64,000 bases of DNA from Streptomyces violaceorubidus (GTDB lineage: Bacteria > Actinomycetota > Actinomycetes > Streptomycetales > Streptomycetaceae), in assembly GCF_000717995.1 (NCBI RefSeq), contig NZ_JODM01000031.1:16009-80008 (forward strand). Reading direction: 5' to 3'. Position numbers and translations under genes: made by a program. The notes beneath the pieces were generated by a model. That model did not search any database. It was not told where the DNA came from and saw only the letters and a list, made by a program, of their open reading frames with translations. Below, piece by piece: positions 25,041 to 36,245 of this stretch (within the stretch, counting starts at the first letter, position 1; each line of letters starts with the position of its first letter).

Positions 25041-26569
25041 CCGTGGCGACCGGACGCGTGGTCGCCGGCCGCTACGAGCTGGCCACGCTCATCGGCCAGG
25101 GCGGCATGGGACAGGTCTGGACGGCCTACGACCGGCGCCTGGACCGGCGCGTGGCGGTGAAGCTGCTGCGCCCCGACAAGGTGGCCGGCCAGGAGGCCGA
25201 CGAACTGCGCCGCCGGTTCGTGCGCGAGTGCCGGATCACCGCACAGGTCGACCACCCCGGCCTGGTCACCGTGCACGACGCGGGCAGCGAGGGCGAGGAG
25301 CTGTTCCTCGTCATGCAGTACGTCGACGGCGCCGACCTCTCCGACCACCTCGCCGAGCACGCGCCCTACCCGTGGCAGTGGGCCGTCGCGGTCGCCGCCC
25401 AGCTGTGCGCCGTACTGAGCGCCGTGCACGCCGTGCCGATCGTCCACCGCGACCTCAAGCCGCGCAACGTCATGGTCAAACAGGACGGCACCGTCACCGT
25501 CCTCGACCTCGGCGTCGCCTCCGTCATGGACGCCGACACCACCCGCCTCACCCACACCGGCACCCCCATCGGCTCGCCCGCCTACATGGCGCCCGAACAG
25601 GCCATGGGCGGCGCCGTCGGCCCGTACACCGACCTGTACGCACTCGGCGTCCTCCTGCACGAACTGCTCAGCGGCGACGTCCCGTTCGCGGGTTCCACGG
25701 CGCTCGGCGTGCTGCACCGGCACCTGTACGAGCCCCCGCTGCCCGTGCGCCGCATCCGCCCCGAGGTCCCGGAGGCGCTCGAAGCCCTGGTCCTGCACCT
25801 GCTCGCCAAGGACCCGCAGCACCGCCCCGGCTCCGCCCAGGAGGTCTACGAGCACCTCGCGCTGCTGCTGCCCGCCCGCGGCATGCCCACCGGCGGCCCC
25901 CTGGACCCCACCCGCCCCTTCGTACGCCCGCACGCCCCCTGGCCCGACCGCGCCCGCACCCCCGCGCCGCGACCGGCACCCGTGCCGGCTCCCGCGCAGG
26001 CCGGGAAGCCGGACGTCGCCCGCGCCGTCGACGACGTCAAACGCCTGCTCGGCGAGGGCCGCATCACCCAGGCCGTCGACGTCCTCGGCGCGATCCTGCC
26101 CGCCGCCGCCGAACAGCACGGCGAACGCTCCCCGGTCGTGCGCACCCTGCGCAAGCAGTACGCGGCGACTCTCCTCGACGACGGCCAGTACCGGCGCGCC
26201 CTGCCCGAACTGCGCCGCCTCGCCGACGAACGCGCCGCCGAGGCCGGCCACGCCGACCCGCAGTCCCTGCGCCACCGCTACGACGCCGCCCAGTGCCTGG
26301 AACAGCTCGGCGAGCCCGCCGCCGCCCTCGCCGAGTACCGGGCACTGCTGCCGTACTACGAGAACCAGTACGTCGCCCCTGACCCCGACCTCGCCCACGA
26401 CGTCCGCCGCCGCGTCGGGCACCTCCTGCTCGCCCTCGGCGACCGCGCCGCCGCCCACGACACGCTGGCCCGGCTGCTGCACGACGTGGAGCGCGTCCAC
26501 GGCCCCGGCCACCCGCTCGCGGCCGACGTCCGGCGCACCCTGGAGTGGCTGGGCCGGATGCGCGGCTGA
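25037..26569 (+). CDS. Soluble Ser/Thr protein kinase (Hanks type) with C-terminal TPR-like domain
   Basis: 510 residues. Kinase domain about 10-270: glycine loop GQGGMGQVW (20-28), VAVKLL lysine (about 42), catalytic HRDLKPRNV (about 137), DLG (about 156) and GSPAYMAPEQ (about 181). A Pro-rich linker (about 290-318) leads to a helical tetratricopeptide-like region to the end. No membrane segment exists, unlike PknB-type kinases, so sensing is probably through the TPR part or the coupled membrane protein upstream. The GTG at 25037 overlaps the preceding stop and has GGAG six bases upstream; the GTG at 25043 is possible too. Confidence 0.92.
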   Translation: MTVATGRVVAGRYELATLIGQGGMGQVWTAYDRRLDRRVAVKLLRPDKVAGQEADELRRRFVRECRITAQVDHPGLVTVHDAGSEGEELFLVMQYVDGADLSDHLAEHAPYPWQWAVAVAAQLCAVLSAVHAVPIVHRDLKPRNVMVKQDGTVTVLDLGVASVMDADTTRLTHTGTPIGSPAYMAPEQAMGGAVGPYTDLYALGVLLHELLSGDVPFAGSTALGVLHRHLYEPPLPVRRIRPEVPEALEALVLHLLAKDPQHRPGSAQEVYEHLALLLPARGMPTGGPLDPTRPFVRPHAPWPDRARTPAPRPAPVPAPAQAGKPDVARAVDDVKRLLGEGRITQAVDVLGAILPAAAEQHGERSPVVRTLRKQYAATLLDDGQYRRALPELRRLADERAAEAGHADPQSLRHRYDAAQCLEQLGEPAAALAEYRALLPYYENQYVAPDPDLAHDVRRRVGHLLLALGDRAAAHDTLARLLHDVERVHGPGHPLAADVRRTLEWLGRMRG

Positions 26570-26641
26570 CCACCGGCCGCCGCCCACACGACCGGGCGCG
26601 AGGCGGTGCCCGAAGTCCTGATGAATCGTTGGTCCAATGGG

Positions 26642-26670
26642 TTGGCCAGAGCCGGGCCACTGCCTAACAT
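26642..26670 (+). promoter_or_regulatory. Promoter of the SurA-like lipoprotein gene
   Basis: TTGGCC (26642-26647), 17 bases, TAACAT (26665-26670): a good vegetative-type promoter, leaving a leader of about 100 bases before the TTG start at 26777. Confidence 0.6.
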
Positions 26671-26776
26671 CGATCACCGCAAGACTTTGTGCGCCCGCCC
26701 GTCGCCCGACCACCACCCCTGGTGGAGGCGCTACGCGCCGCACCTGTCCCTTGCAATCTCCAAACGGGAGGTTCCC

Positions 26777-27427
26777 TTGCACCGCCGCCGCCGTCGCCCC
26801 GCGCTTCTCCTCACCGCCGCGATCGCCGCAGCGGCACCCCTGCTCACCGCTTGCGGCAACGACGCGCATCCGGGCGCGGCGGCCGTCGTCGGCGACCAGC
26901 GGATCACCGTCGCCCAACTGGAGAACCGCGTCGACGAGGTGCGCGAGGCACAGCGCGCCGCCGTCCCCGACGACACCCAGTACCAGCAGGTCGTCGCCCG
27001 GACCGGCACCCTCACCCGCGACACCCTGCACGGCATGGTCCTCGACCGGGTCCTGCACCGCGCCGCCCAGGACGCCGGAGTGACCGTCAGCCGCAAGGAG
27101 GTCCAGGACATGCGCGGCGAGCTGGAGGGGCAGGCCGGCGGCCCCGAGCAGCTGGAGACGGTCTGGCTCCAGCAGTACGGCGTCGCCCCCGACCGCCTCG
27201 ACGACAACCTCGTCGTCCAGATCGAGGCCCAGAAACTCGCCCAGAGCCTCGGCACCGACACCAGCCGCCCCGAGTTCTGGCAGGCCCTGTCCAAGGCGTC
27301 CAAGAAGCTCGACGTCGACCTCAACCCGCGCTACGGCACCTGGGACGTCCAGAAGAGCAGCCGCGTCGACACCCGGACGCCATGGGTGCGCGAGATCACG
27401 GCGGCGGCCTCCCAGCAGCCGGCATAG
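26777..27427 (+). CDS. SurA/foldase-like lipoprotein
   Basis: 216 residues. A lipoprotein signal peptide (RRRPALLLTAAIAAAAPLLT, Cys near residue 26 in LLTAC) precedes an N-terminal SurA-type segment (ITVAQLENRVDEVREAQRA) and an alpha-helical chaperone domain. No parvulin PPIase domain follows, so it is a short chaperone-type member acting outside the membrane. The start is a TTG at 26777 with GGGAGG five bases upstream; no ATG or GTG in frame would give the signal peptide intact. It stands before mazG with a separate promoter for each. Confidence 0.85.
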   Translation: MHRRRRRPALLLTAAIAAAAPLLTACGNDAHPGAAAVVGDQRITVAQLENRVDEVREAQRAAVPDDTQYQQVVARTGTLTRDTLHGMVLDRVLHRAAQDAGVTVSRKEVQDMRGELEGQAGGPEQLETVWLQQYGVAPDRLDDNLVVQIEAQKLAQSLGTDTSRPEFWQALSKASKKLDVDLNPRYGTWDVQKSSRVDTRTPWVREITAAASQQPA

Positions 27428-27491
27428 CGCCACCGACCTGCGACGATACGGCCCCCTGTGGACAACTCGGGGGGCCGTCGGCGAGGTGCGT

Positions 27492-27497
27492 TAGGTT
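27492..27497 (+). promoter_or_regulatory. -10 box of a leaderless mazG transcript
   Basis: TAGGTT ends six bases before the GTG at 27504, with no ribosome site between, which is the usual layout of leaderless mRNAs in Streptomyces. Confidence 0.55.
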
Positions 27498-27503
27498 CGG
27501 GGA

Positions 27504-28481
27504 GTGAACGCAACCACCGCCGGCGCGACCGCCCCCGACCAGGGCCGGATCGTCCTGCTCACCACCAGCCACCGCGTCGCTCCCGGCCTGCTGTCCTGGC
27601 CCGCCTGGCAGGCCCTGCGCACCGCCGACCGCGTCCTGTGCGCCGACGCGGCCCACCCGCAGCTGCCGTACCTGCGCGAGGCGGGCATCCGGGTCGACGA
27701 GGCGGCCCCGACCGCACAGGAGCTGGTGGCCGCCTGCGCCGGCGGCCGCACCGCGGTGGTCGTCGCGACCGGCGAGGGCGACCCCGCGCTCACCGACGGC
27801 CTGGCCCGCCTCGCCGGCACCGGCCGCGTCGCCATGCCCGACCTCGAACTGCTCCCCGCCTCCTACGACCTCCCGGGCGCCCGCCTCCTCGACCTCGTCC
27901 AGGTCATGGACCGCATCCGCCTCGAATGCCCCTGGTCCTCGCAGCGCACCCACAAGGGCCTGGCCAAGTACGCCATCGAGGAGGCGTACGAACTCGTCGA
28001 GGCCATCGAGGACGGCGACCGCGACGAACTGCGGGAGGAGTTGGGCGACGTGCTCCTCCAGGTCGTCTTCCACGCCCGCATCGCCGAGGACGACCCCGAC
28101 GCCCCGTTCTCCGTCGACGACGTGGCCGGCACCATCGTCGACAAGCTCGTCCACCGCCACCCGCACGTCTTCGGCGACGAGAGCGCCGACACCCCCGAGG
28201 AGGTCCGGGAGCACTGGCTGCGCACCAAGGCCGTCGAGAAGCAGCGCACCTCGGTCACCGAGGGCGTCCCCCTCGGCCAGCCCGGCCTCGCCCTCGCCGC
28301 CAAGCTCCACTCCCGCGTCCGCACCGCCGACCTGGACGTCCCGCTGCCCTCCGGCGAGGGCGTCGGCTACCAGCTGCTCGCCCTCGCCGCCCGGGCCGAG
28401 TCCGAGGGCACCGACCCCGAGGCGGCCCTGAGAGCAGCGGCCCGGGCGTACCGGGACGCGATCAGGGCGGTCGAGGGATGA
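27504..28481 (+). CDS. mazG: MazG-type nucleoside triphosphate pyrophosphohydrolase
   Basis: 325 residues. MazG cleaves NTPs/dNTPs to NMP and PPi, cleaning the pool of damaged nucleotides. The MazG domain (about 120-215) holds the metal-binding helices: CPWSSQRTHKGLAKY, EEAYELVEAIEDGD and REELGDVLLQVVFHA. The first ~110 residues keep a degenerate tetrapyrrole-methylase-like fold, as in actinobacterial MazG. The start is the GTG after a leaderless-type promoter. Its TGA overlaps the P450 start (ATGA, 28478-28481), an unexpected coupling of pool-cleaning and oxidation. Confidence 0.93.
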   Translation: MNATTAGATAPDQGRIVLLTTSHRVAPGLLSWPAWQALRTADRVLCADAAHPQLPYLREAGIRVDEAAPTAQELVAACAGGRTAVVVATGEGDPALTDGLARLAGTGRVAMPDLELLPASYDLPGARLLDLVQVMDRIRLECPWSSQRTHKGLAKYAIEEAYELVEAIEDGDRDELREELGDVLLQVVFHARIAEDDPDAPFSVDDVAGTIVDKLVHRHPHVFGDESADTPEEVREHWLRTKAVEKQRTSVTEGVPLGQPGLALAAKLHSRVRTADLDVPLPSGEGVGYQLLALAARAESEGTDPEAALRAAARAYRDAIRAVEG

Positions 28482-29797
28482 CCGGCCACCCGCCCGTTCC
28501 CGGCCCCGCTTCCGGCCCCGCCCCCGAGCTGTTCACCTGGGAGTTCGCGAGCGACCCCTACCCCGCCTACGCCTGGCTGCGCGAACACGCCCCCGTGCAC
28601 CGCACCCGGCTGCCCAGCGGAGTGGAGGCCTGGCTGGTCACCCGGTACGCCGACGCGAAGCAGGCCCTCGCCGACCCGCAGCTGTCCAAGAACCCGGCGC
28701 ACCACGACGAGCCCGCGCACGCCAAGGGCAAGACCGGCATTCCGGGGGAGCGGAAGGCCGAGCTGATGACCCATCTGCTGAACATCGACCCGCCGGACCA
28801 CACCCGGCTGCGCCGACTGGTCAGCAAGGCGTTCACGCCCCGCCGGGTGGCCGAGTTCGGCCCCCGGGTGCAGGAGCTGGCCGACGGTCTCATCGACCGG
28901 TTCGCCGCCACCGGCTCCGCCGACCTGATCCACGAGTTCGCCTTCCCCCTGCCCATCTACGCCATCTGCGACCTGCTCGGCGTCCCCCGCGAGGACCAGG
29001 ACGACTTCCGGGACTGGGCGGGCATGATGATCCGTCACGGGGGCGGGCCGCGGGGCGGTGTGGCGCGGTCCGTGAAGAAGATGCGCGGATACCTGGCCGA
29101 GCTCATCCACCGCAAGCGCGCCGCGCTGCCGCCCGAGCCGACGCCGGGCGAGGACCTCATCTCCGGCCTGATCCGCGCCTCCGACCACGGCGAGCACCTC
29201 ACGGAGAACGAGGCCGCGGCCATGGCCTTCATCCTGCTCTTCGCCGGCTTCGAGACCACCGTGAACCTCGTGGGCAACGGCCTCTTCGCCCTGCTCACCC
29301 ACCCCGAGCAGCGGGAGCGGCTGCAGGCCTCCCTCGCCGCCGGGGAGCGGGGTCTGCTGGAGACCGGCGTCGAGGAACTGCTGCGCTACGACGGCCCGGT
29401 GGAGCTGGCCACCTGGCGCTTCGCCACCAGGCCGCTGACCATCGGCGGCCAGGACGTCGCGGCCGGCGACCCCGTCCTCGTCGTCCTCGCCGCCGCCGAC
29501 CGGGACCCGGAGCGGTTCAGCGACCCGGACACCCTGGACCTCGCCCGGCGCGACAGCCAGCACCTGGGGTACGGCCACGGCATCCACTACTGCCTCGGCG
29601 CCCCGCTCGCCCGGCTGGAGGGGCAGACGGCGCTGGCCACGCTCCTCACCCGGCTGCCGGACCTCCGCCTCGCCGCGGACCCGGCCGAACTCCGTTGGCG
29701 CGGCGGCCTCATCATGCGGGGCCTGCGCACCTTGCCGGTGGCCTTCACGCCGTTCGCGTCATCGGCCGGCAACGGTGCGTCGACGCCGCGAAGGTGA
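28478..29797 (+). CDS. Cytochrome P450 (CYP107-like)
   Basis: 439 residues, a soluble bacterial P450. Motifs: HLLNIDPPDHTRLRRLVSKA (helix C, about 90-115), I-helix LLFAGFETTVN (about 250), EELLR (ExxR) and heme loop GYGHGIHYCLGAPLAR near residue 365, where Cys ligates iron. The Phe seven residues before the Cys, almost invariant in P450s, is Tyr here; in model P450s that position tunes heme potential. No ferredoxin gene is next to it. It is translationally coupled to mazG. The CYP107 label is from memory of the syntenic S. coelicolor gene, not a computed assignment. Confidence 0.9.
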   Translation: MTGHPPVPGPASGPAPELFTWEFASDPYPAYAWLREHAPVHRTRLPSGVEAWLVTRYADAKQALADPQLSKNPAHHDEPAHAKGKTGIPGERKAELMTHLLNIDPPDHTRLRRLVSKAFTPRRVAEFGPRVQELADGLIDRFAATGSADLIHEFAFPLPIYAICDLLGVPREDQDDFRDWAGMMIRHGGGPRGGVARSVKKMRGYLAELIHRKRAALPPEPTPGEDLISGLIRASDHGEHLTENEAAAMAFILLFAGFETTVNLVGNGLFALLTHPEQRERLQASLAAGERGLLETGVEELLRYDGPVELATWRFATRPLTIGGQDVAAGDPVLVVLAAADRDPERFSDPDTLDLARRDSQHLGYGHGIHYCLGAPLARLEGQTALATLLTRLPDLRLAADPAELRWRGGLIMRGLRTLPVAFTPFASSAGNGASTPRR

Positions 29798-29843
29798 CAC
29801 GCGCTCAGCTCTGTGATCTTCACGTGATCTGCGCGGCATGAAC

Positions 29844-29871
29844 TTGTGACTAGTGATGATCTCCCTATACG
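29844..29871 (+). promoter_or_regulatory. Promoter candidate for the first Rpf gene
   Basis: TTGTGA (29844-29849), 16 bases, TATACG (29866-29871), about 70 bases before the ATG at 29941. A TCACGTGA palindrome at 29820-29827 just upstream could be a regulator site. Confidence 0.45.
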
Positions 29872-29940
29872 TTCACGGATCAACGTGGTGGCGAGCGTCA
29901 TCCGCCGCGTGGCCCCCGTCGTCTTGTGAAAGGTCGTCGC

Positions 29941-30966
29941 ATGCTCTCCGGGAACGGTCGTCACCGCCGCCCCCGCCAGGCACCCGCTCTGGTCGTCGCC
30001 GCCGGAGTGACCGGCTCCGCCATCGCGATCCCGCTGCTCGGTGCCACCGGCGCGCACGCGGCCGACTCGGCGGCCTGGGACCAGGTGGCCGAGTGCGAGA
30101 CCGGCGGCGCCTGGAGCCAGAACAGCGGCAACGGGTACTACGGCGGCCTGCAACTGTCCCAGAAGGCCTGGGAGCAGTACGGCGGCTTGGACTACGCCCC
30201 CAGTGCCGACCAGGCCAGCCGCTCCCAGCAGATAAGAATCGCCGAGCGGATGCGCGCGGACCAGGGCATCGCCGCCTGGCCGACCTGCGGTCTGCTCGCC
30301 GGTCTGGGCAACGACTCCGGGGCCGCGGGCGGCGGCTCGGACGCGGCCGGAGACGGGGCGTCGGAGGGTTCGGACACCTCGGGGGGGACGGACACCACCA
30401 AGTCGTCCGATTCACCCACGACCACCAAAACGCCCGAGTCGTCCCCGTCGCCCGACTCGTCCAACGGGGAAGGGACGTCGGAGTCGAGCTCCGGGACGTC
30501 CTCTTCGTCCCCTTCACCCTCTTCGTCGCCGTCGTCTGACGCCTCGTCCGACGCCTCGTCCGACGGTTCGGGCGGCTTGTCCGAGGACGCGGACCAGTCC
30601 GCCAAGCCGGACACTTCGCCCGAATCCGACCCCTCCACCCGGGCCGAACCGCAGGAGACCGAGGGCTCGTCCGGTGCCGGCCGGCACCGCGGCGACAGCG
30701 CGGAGGAGGGTGCGGGGAAGGCGGGCCTCACGGACACGTCGACGGGGCGGCACGCCTCGCGCGACGGTGACGCGCGGGAGGCGGTCGGAGGCGGCCGTTA
30801 CGTCGTCCGCGCGGGCGACAGTCTGTGGGCCATCGCCGACTCCCTTGAGGTCGAGGGCGGGTGGCCCTCGCTGTACGCCGACAACGAGACCGTCGTCGGT
30901 GCCGACCCCGATCGCATCCTGCCCGGTCAGACGCTTACTCTCACGGGCGAATCGGGCGAAAAGTAG
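29941..30966 (+). CDS. rpfB: Resuscitation-promoting factor with Ser/Thr-rich linker and LysM (RpfB-like)
   Basis: 341 residues, secreted peptidoglycan hydrolase. Signal peptide about 1-40 ending GATGAHA. The Rpf lysozyme-like transglycosylase domain (about 41-118) has AWDQVAECETGGAW with the catalytic Glu and [12 protein letters not shown] long Ser/Asp/Thr/Pro-rich linker (about 125-285) should span the wall. A C-terminal LysM (about 290-338, YVVRAGDSLWAIADSLEVEG) binds peptidoglycan. The symbol follows the S. coelicolor order as I recall it, where rpfB precedes rpfA. AAAGG lies eight bases before the ATG at 29941. Related enzymes aid spore germination. Confidence 0.88.
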   Translation: MLSGNGRHRRPRQAPALVVAAGVTGSAIAIPLLGATGAHAADSAAWDQVAECETGGAWSQNSGNGYYGGLQLSQKAWEQYGGLDYAPSADQASRSQQIRIAERMRADQGIAAWPTCGLLAGLGNDSGAAGGGSDAAGDGASEGSDTSGGTDTTKSSDSPTTTKTPESSPSPDSSNGEGTSESSSGTSSSSPSPSSSPSSDASSDASSDGSGGLSEDADQSAKPDTSPESDPSTRAEPQETEGSSGAGRHRGDSAEEGAGKAGLTDTSTGRHASRDGDAREAVGGGRYVVRAGDSLWAIADSLEVEGGWPSLYADNETVVGADPDRILPGQTLTLTGESGEK

Positions 30967-31040
30967 GGGCAGTTCGCGTCACGGTTAGAGACCGTATGTC
31001 CTATTTGGATCTCGTGAGAGATAGGTCTCAGAAGCCGTGA

Positions 31041-33601
<2,561 letters not shown>

Positions 33602-33697
33602 CCGCCCCGGTAGAAGGCAGCGTCGTACGTACGTCCCCGTATCCGGTCCCGTACCGTGTGCGGGGACGTACGCGCGTGCACGGGAGGCGGAGACCAG

Positions 33698-34180
33698 ATG
33701 GCCGTGAAGGACCGGGACCGTTTCTCCACCGCGACCAGGATCAGGATCATCGGGGAGCAGACCGCGGCCCGGGTCTACCGTTCGCAGACCAGGCGCCAGG
33801 CCCGGCGCTCCCGGCTGACCGGCCGGGCCGCGCTGCTCGCGATGGTGTTCTGCTCGCTCGTCGTGGCGCTCGCCTACCCGATACGGCAGTACGTCGCCCA
33901 GCGCGCCGAGGTCGCCGATCTCCAGCGGGAGCAGCGGGAGACCCGGCAGCGGGTCGAGGACCTGCGCGACCTCAAGGCACGCTGGCAGGACGACGCCTAC
34001 GCCGAGCAGCAGGTCCGGCTGCGGCTGCACTACGTGATGCCGGGGGAGACGGGGTTCGTCGTCGTCGACCCGGAGGCGGCCGAGCAGACCCGTGCCGAGG
34101 CCGGCGCCGCGGACCGCCCCTGGTACCGGAACGTGTGGGACGGGGTCGACAAGGCCGACGCCGCCGCCCACCGGCAGTGA
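33698..34180 (+). CDS. FtsB/DivIC-type septum formation initiator
   Basis: 160 residues, bitopic cell-division protein. A basic cytoplasmic start (about 1-45), one membrane segment (GRAALLAMVFCSLVVALAYP, about 46-66), then a coiled coil (about 70-105, RAEVADLQREQRETRQRVED) and a short extracellular domain with LRLHYVMPGETGFVV, the FtsB/DivIC signature. It would act with FtsL/FtsQ at the divisome. It is 96 bp after eno, as in many actinobacteria. The ATG at 33698 has GGAG upstream. Confidence 0.92.
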   Translation: MAVKDRDRFSTATRIRIIGEQTAARVYRSQTRRQARRSRLTGRAALLAMVFCSLVVALAYPIRQYVAQRAEVADLQREQRETRQRVEDLRDLKARWQDDAYAEQQVRLRLHYVMPGETGFVVVDPEAAEQTRAEAGAADRPWYRNVWDGVDKADAAAHRQ

Positions 34181-34288
34181 ACCGACCGCGCCGACCGTGC
34201 CGATCGCACCGACCGTGGTGGCAGCTCCGATCCGGCCGTACCGGCCGCTCCGGCAGTGACTCAACAGGAAGACCAGCAGAAGACAGTC

Positions 34289-34828
34289 ATGCAGACTCCC
34301 CCGCCGACCACCCCGCGCACCGAGCCGACCGACGCGGACGTGGCGGCCTTCAAGCAGCAGCTCGGACGCCCCCCGCGCGGCCTGCGCGCCATCGCGCACC
34401 GCTGCCCGTGCGGTCAGCCGGACGTCGTGGAGACGGCGCCGCGGCTGCCCGACGGCACGCCCTTCCCCACGCTGTACTACCTGACGTGCCCGAAGGCGGC
34501 CTCCGCCATCGGCACGCTGGAGGCGAACGGCGTGATGAAGGAGATGACCGAGCGCCTGGGCACCGACCCGGAGCTGGCCGCCGCCTACCGCGCCGCGCAC
34601 GAGGACTACGTCCGGCGCCGGGACGAGATCGAGGAGCTGACCGGCTTCCCGAGCGCGGGCGGCATGCCGGACCGCGTGAAGTGCCTGCACGTGCTGGTCG
34701 CCCACTCGCTGGCCGCCGGTCCCGGGGTCAACCCGCTGGGCGACGAGGCGATCGCGATGCTGCCCGAGTGGTGGCGCAAGGGGCCGTGCGTGACTCTCTC
34801 CGAGACCTGCGGGGAGGACGCCAAGTGA
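34289..34828 (+). CDS. DUF501 family protein
   Basis: 179 residues, cytoplasmic. The DUF501 pattern is visible: RCPCGQPDVVETAPRLPDGT (about 45-64), FPTLYYLTCPKAASAIGTLE (about 67-86) and GMPDRVKCLHVLVAHSLAAG (about 128-147). Function unknown; the paired Cys could bind metal. It is conserved between divIC and ppx in actinobacteria, and its TGA overlaps the ppx GTG (GTGA), so the two are co-translated. The ATG at 34289 has only a weak ribosome site; a GTG at 34256 is in frame. Confidence 0.88.
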   Translation: MQTPPPTTPRTEPTDADVAAFKQQLGRPPRGLRAIAHRCPCGQPDVVETAPRLPDGTPFPTLYYLTCPKAASAIGTLEANGVMKEMTERLGTDPELAAAYRAAHEDYVRRRDEIEELTGFPSAGGMPDRVKCLHVLVAHSLAAGPGVNPLGDEAIAMLPEWWRKGPCVTLSETCGEDAK

Positions 34829-35766
34829 CCCGGGTCGCCGCCATCGACTGCGGTACGAACTCGATCCGGCTGCTGGTGGCCGACGTGGACCCGGCGACGG
34901 GCGCGCTGACCGACCTGGACCGGCGCATGACCATCGTGCGGCTCGGCCAGGGCGTCGACCGGACCGGGCGGCTGGCGCCCGAGGCGCTGGAGCGGACCTT
35001 CGCCGCGTGCCGGGAGTACGCCGAGGTCGTCAAGGCGCACGGCGCCGAGCGGCTGCGTTTCGTGGCGACCTCCGCCTCCCGCGACGCGGAGAACCGGGAC
35101 GACTTCGTGCGCGGGGTGCTGGACATCCTGGGCGTCGAGCCCGAGGTCATCTCGGGCGACCAGGAGGCCGAGTTCTCCTTCACCGGGGCGACGAAGGAGC
35201 TGACCGGCCGCGCGGACCTCGGCAGGCCCTACCTGGTCGTGGACATCGGCGGCGGCTCCACCGAGTTCGTCGTCGGCGACGACCACGTGCGGGCCGCCCG
35301 CTCCGTGGACGTCGGCTGCGTCCGGATGACCGAGCGGCACCTGGTGCGCGACGGCGCGGTGACCGACCCGCCGTCCGAGGCTCAGGTCGCGGCCGTACGG
35401 GCCGACATCGAGGCGGCCCTGGACCTCGCCGAGCAGTCCGTTCCACTGCGCGAGGCACGCACGCTGGTGGGGCTCGCCGGGTCGGTGACGACGGTGTCCG
35501 CGATCGCGCAGGAGCTGCCGGAGTACGACTCCGCCGCCATCCACCACTCCCGCGTCCCGCTCCACCGGGTCCGGGAGATCACCGACTGGCTGCTGCGCTC
35601 CACCCACGCGGAGCGTGCGGCGGTTCCTTCCCTGCATCCGGGCCGGGTCGACGTGATCGCGGCCGGGTCCCTGGTGCTGCTGGCGATCATGGAGCGGACG
35701 GGCGCGGAGGAGGTCGTCGTCAGCGAGCACGACATCCTCGACGGCATCGCGTGGTCGATCGCGTAG
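34825..35766 (+). CDS. Exopolyphosphatase/guanosine pentaphosphatase (Ppx/GppA family)
   Basis: 313 residues, the short actinobacterial form. Ribonuclease-H-like fold with AAIDCGTNSIRLLVAD (about 4-19), SASRDAENRDDF (about 91), the catalytic region SGDQEAEFSF (about 111-120) and phosphate loop VVDIGGGSTEFV (about 139). It hydrolyses polyphosphate and/or pppGpp; short actinobacterial members differ in substrate, so the exact one is open. The GTG overlaps the stop of the DUF501 gene with GGGGAGG upstream. Confidence 0.93.
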   Translation: MTRVAAIDCGTNSIRLLVADVDPATGALTDLDRRMTIVRLGQGVDRTGRLAPEALERTFAACREYAEVVKAHGAERLRFVATSASRDAENRDDFVRGVLDILGVEPEVISGDQEAEFSFTGATKELTGRADLGRPYLVVDIGGGSTEFVVGDDHVRAARSVDVGCVRMTERHLVRDGAVTDPPSEAQVAAVRADIEAALDLAEQSVPLREARTLVGLAGSVTTVSAIAQELPEYDSAAIHHSRVPLHRVREITDWLLRSTHAERAAVPSLHPGRVDVIAAGSLVLLAIMERTGAEEVVVSEHDILDGIAWSIA

Positions 35767-35773
35767 GGCGCTC

Positions 35774-35823
35774 GCGCGGGGGCTTGCACGGGGTGCCTGC
35801 GCGGGGGCTTGCGCGGGGTGCCC
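35774..35823. repeat. Two tandem ~26-bp units after ppx
   Basis: A GCGCGGGGGCTTGCRCGGGG unit plus TGCCYGCG occurs twice in direct tandem just past the ppx stop. It is non-coding. Confidence 0.7.
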
Positions 35824-35921
35824 GCGGTGGCCCGGCGGTAGCGGTCTGAGCAGGGCGGACGACGATTGAGCGGGTGCCGGGGGGCCTCTCGGGTCCCCCG
35901 GTGACGTGCCGTCGGGAAAGT

Positions 35922-35939
35922 TCGTGAAGTTCTTCACAA
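35922..35939. promoter_or_regulatory. Rex-type (NADH/NAD+) operator upstream of ndh
   Basis: TCGTGAAGTTCTTCACAA matches the Rex consensus TTGTGAANNNNTTCACAA at 13 of 14 defined bases. Rex represses respiratory genes when NAD+ is plentiful relative to NADH. A weaker half-site (TTGTGAA at 36194-36200) lies closer to the gene. The 479-bp spacer 35767-36245 otherwise holds only the tandem pair above, a TTGACA at 36103 without a good -10, and a TCACGTGA palindrome near 36155. Confidence 0.75.
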
Positions 35940-36245
35940 GGAATTGGGCCCCGTCGGGCGACGAAAGCGCGCGCGTTGACCCTTTTGGGGTTTCAACAGC
36001 CCTTTGAACGTGTTCAGGTCGGTGTCGGGAAGGGATCAGTCGGCGCCCTCGCGCAAGGGTGGTCCACCGTTCCGGAGTCGCGGAGGCGCAGCTCACGCGG
36101 CATTGACAACGGGGTCCCCTACACGCTGGTTCCTCCCACCGCCATGATCTCCGTCACGTGAGCGGCGGATAGTAGCACAGCCTCCACCGAACCTTGTGAA
36201 GGGGCGCACGATCCACCCCCCTCAGTCGGGTGGATACTCGATGGC

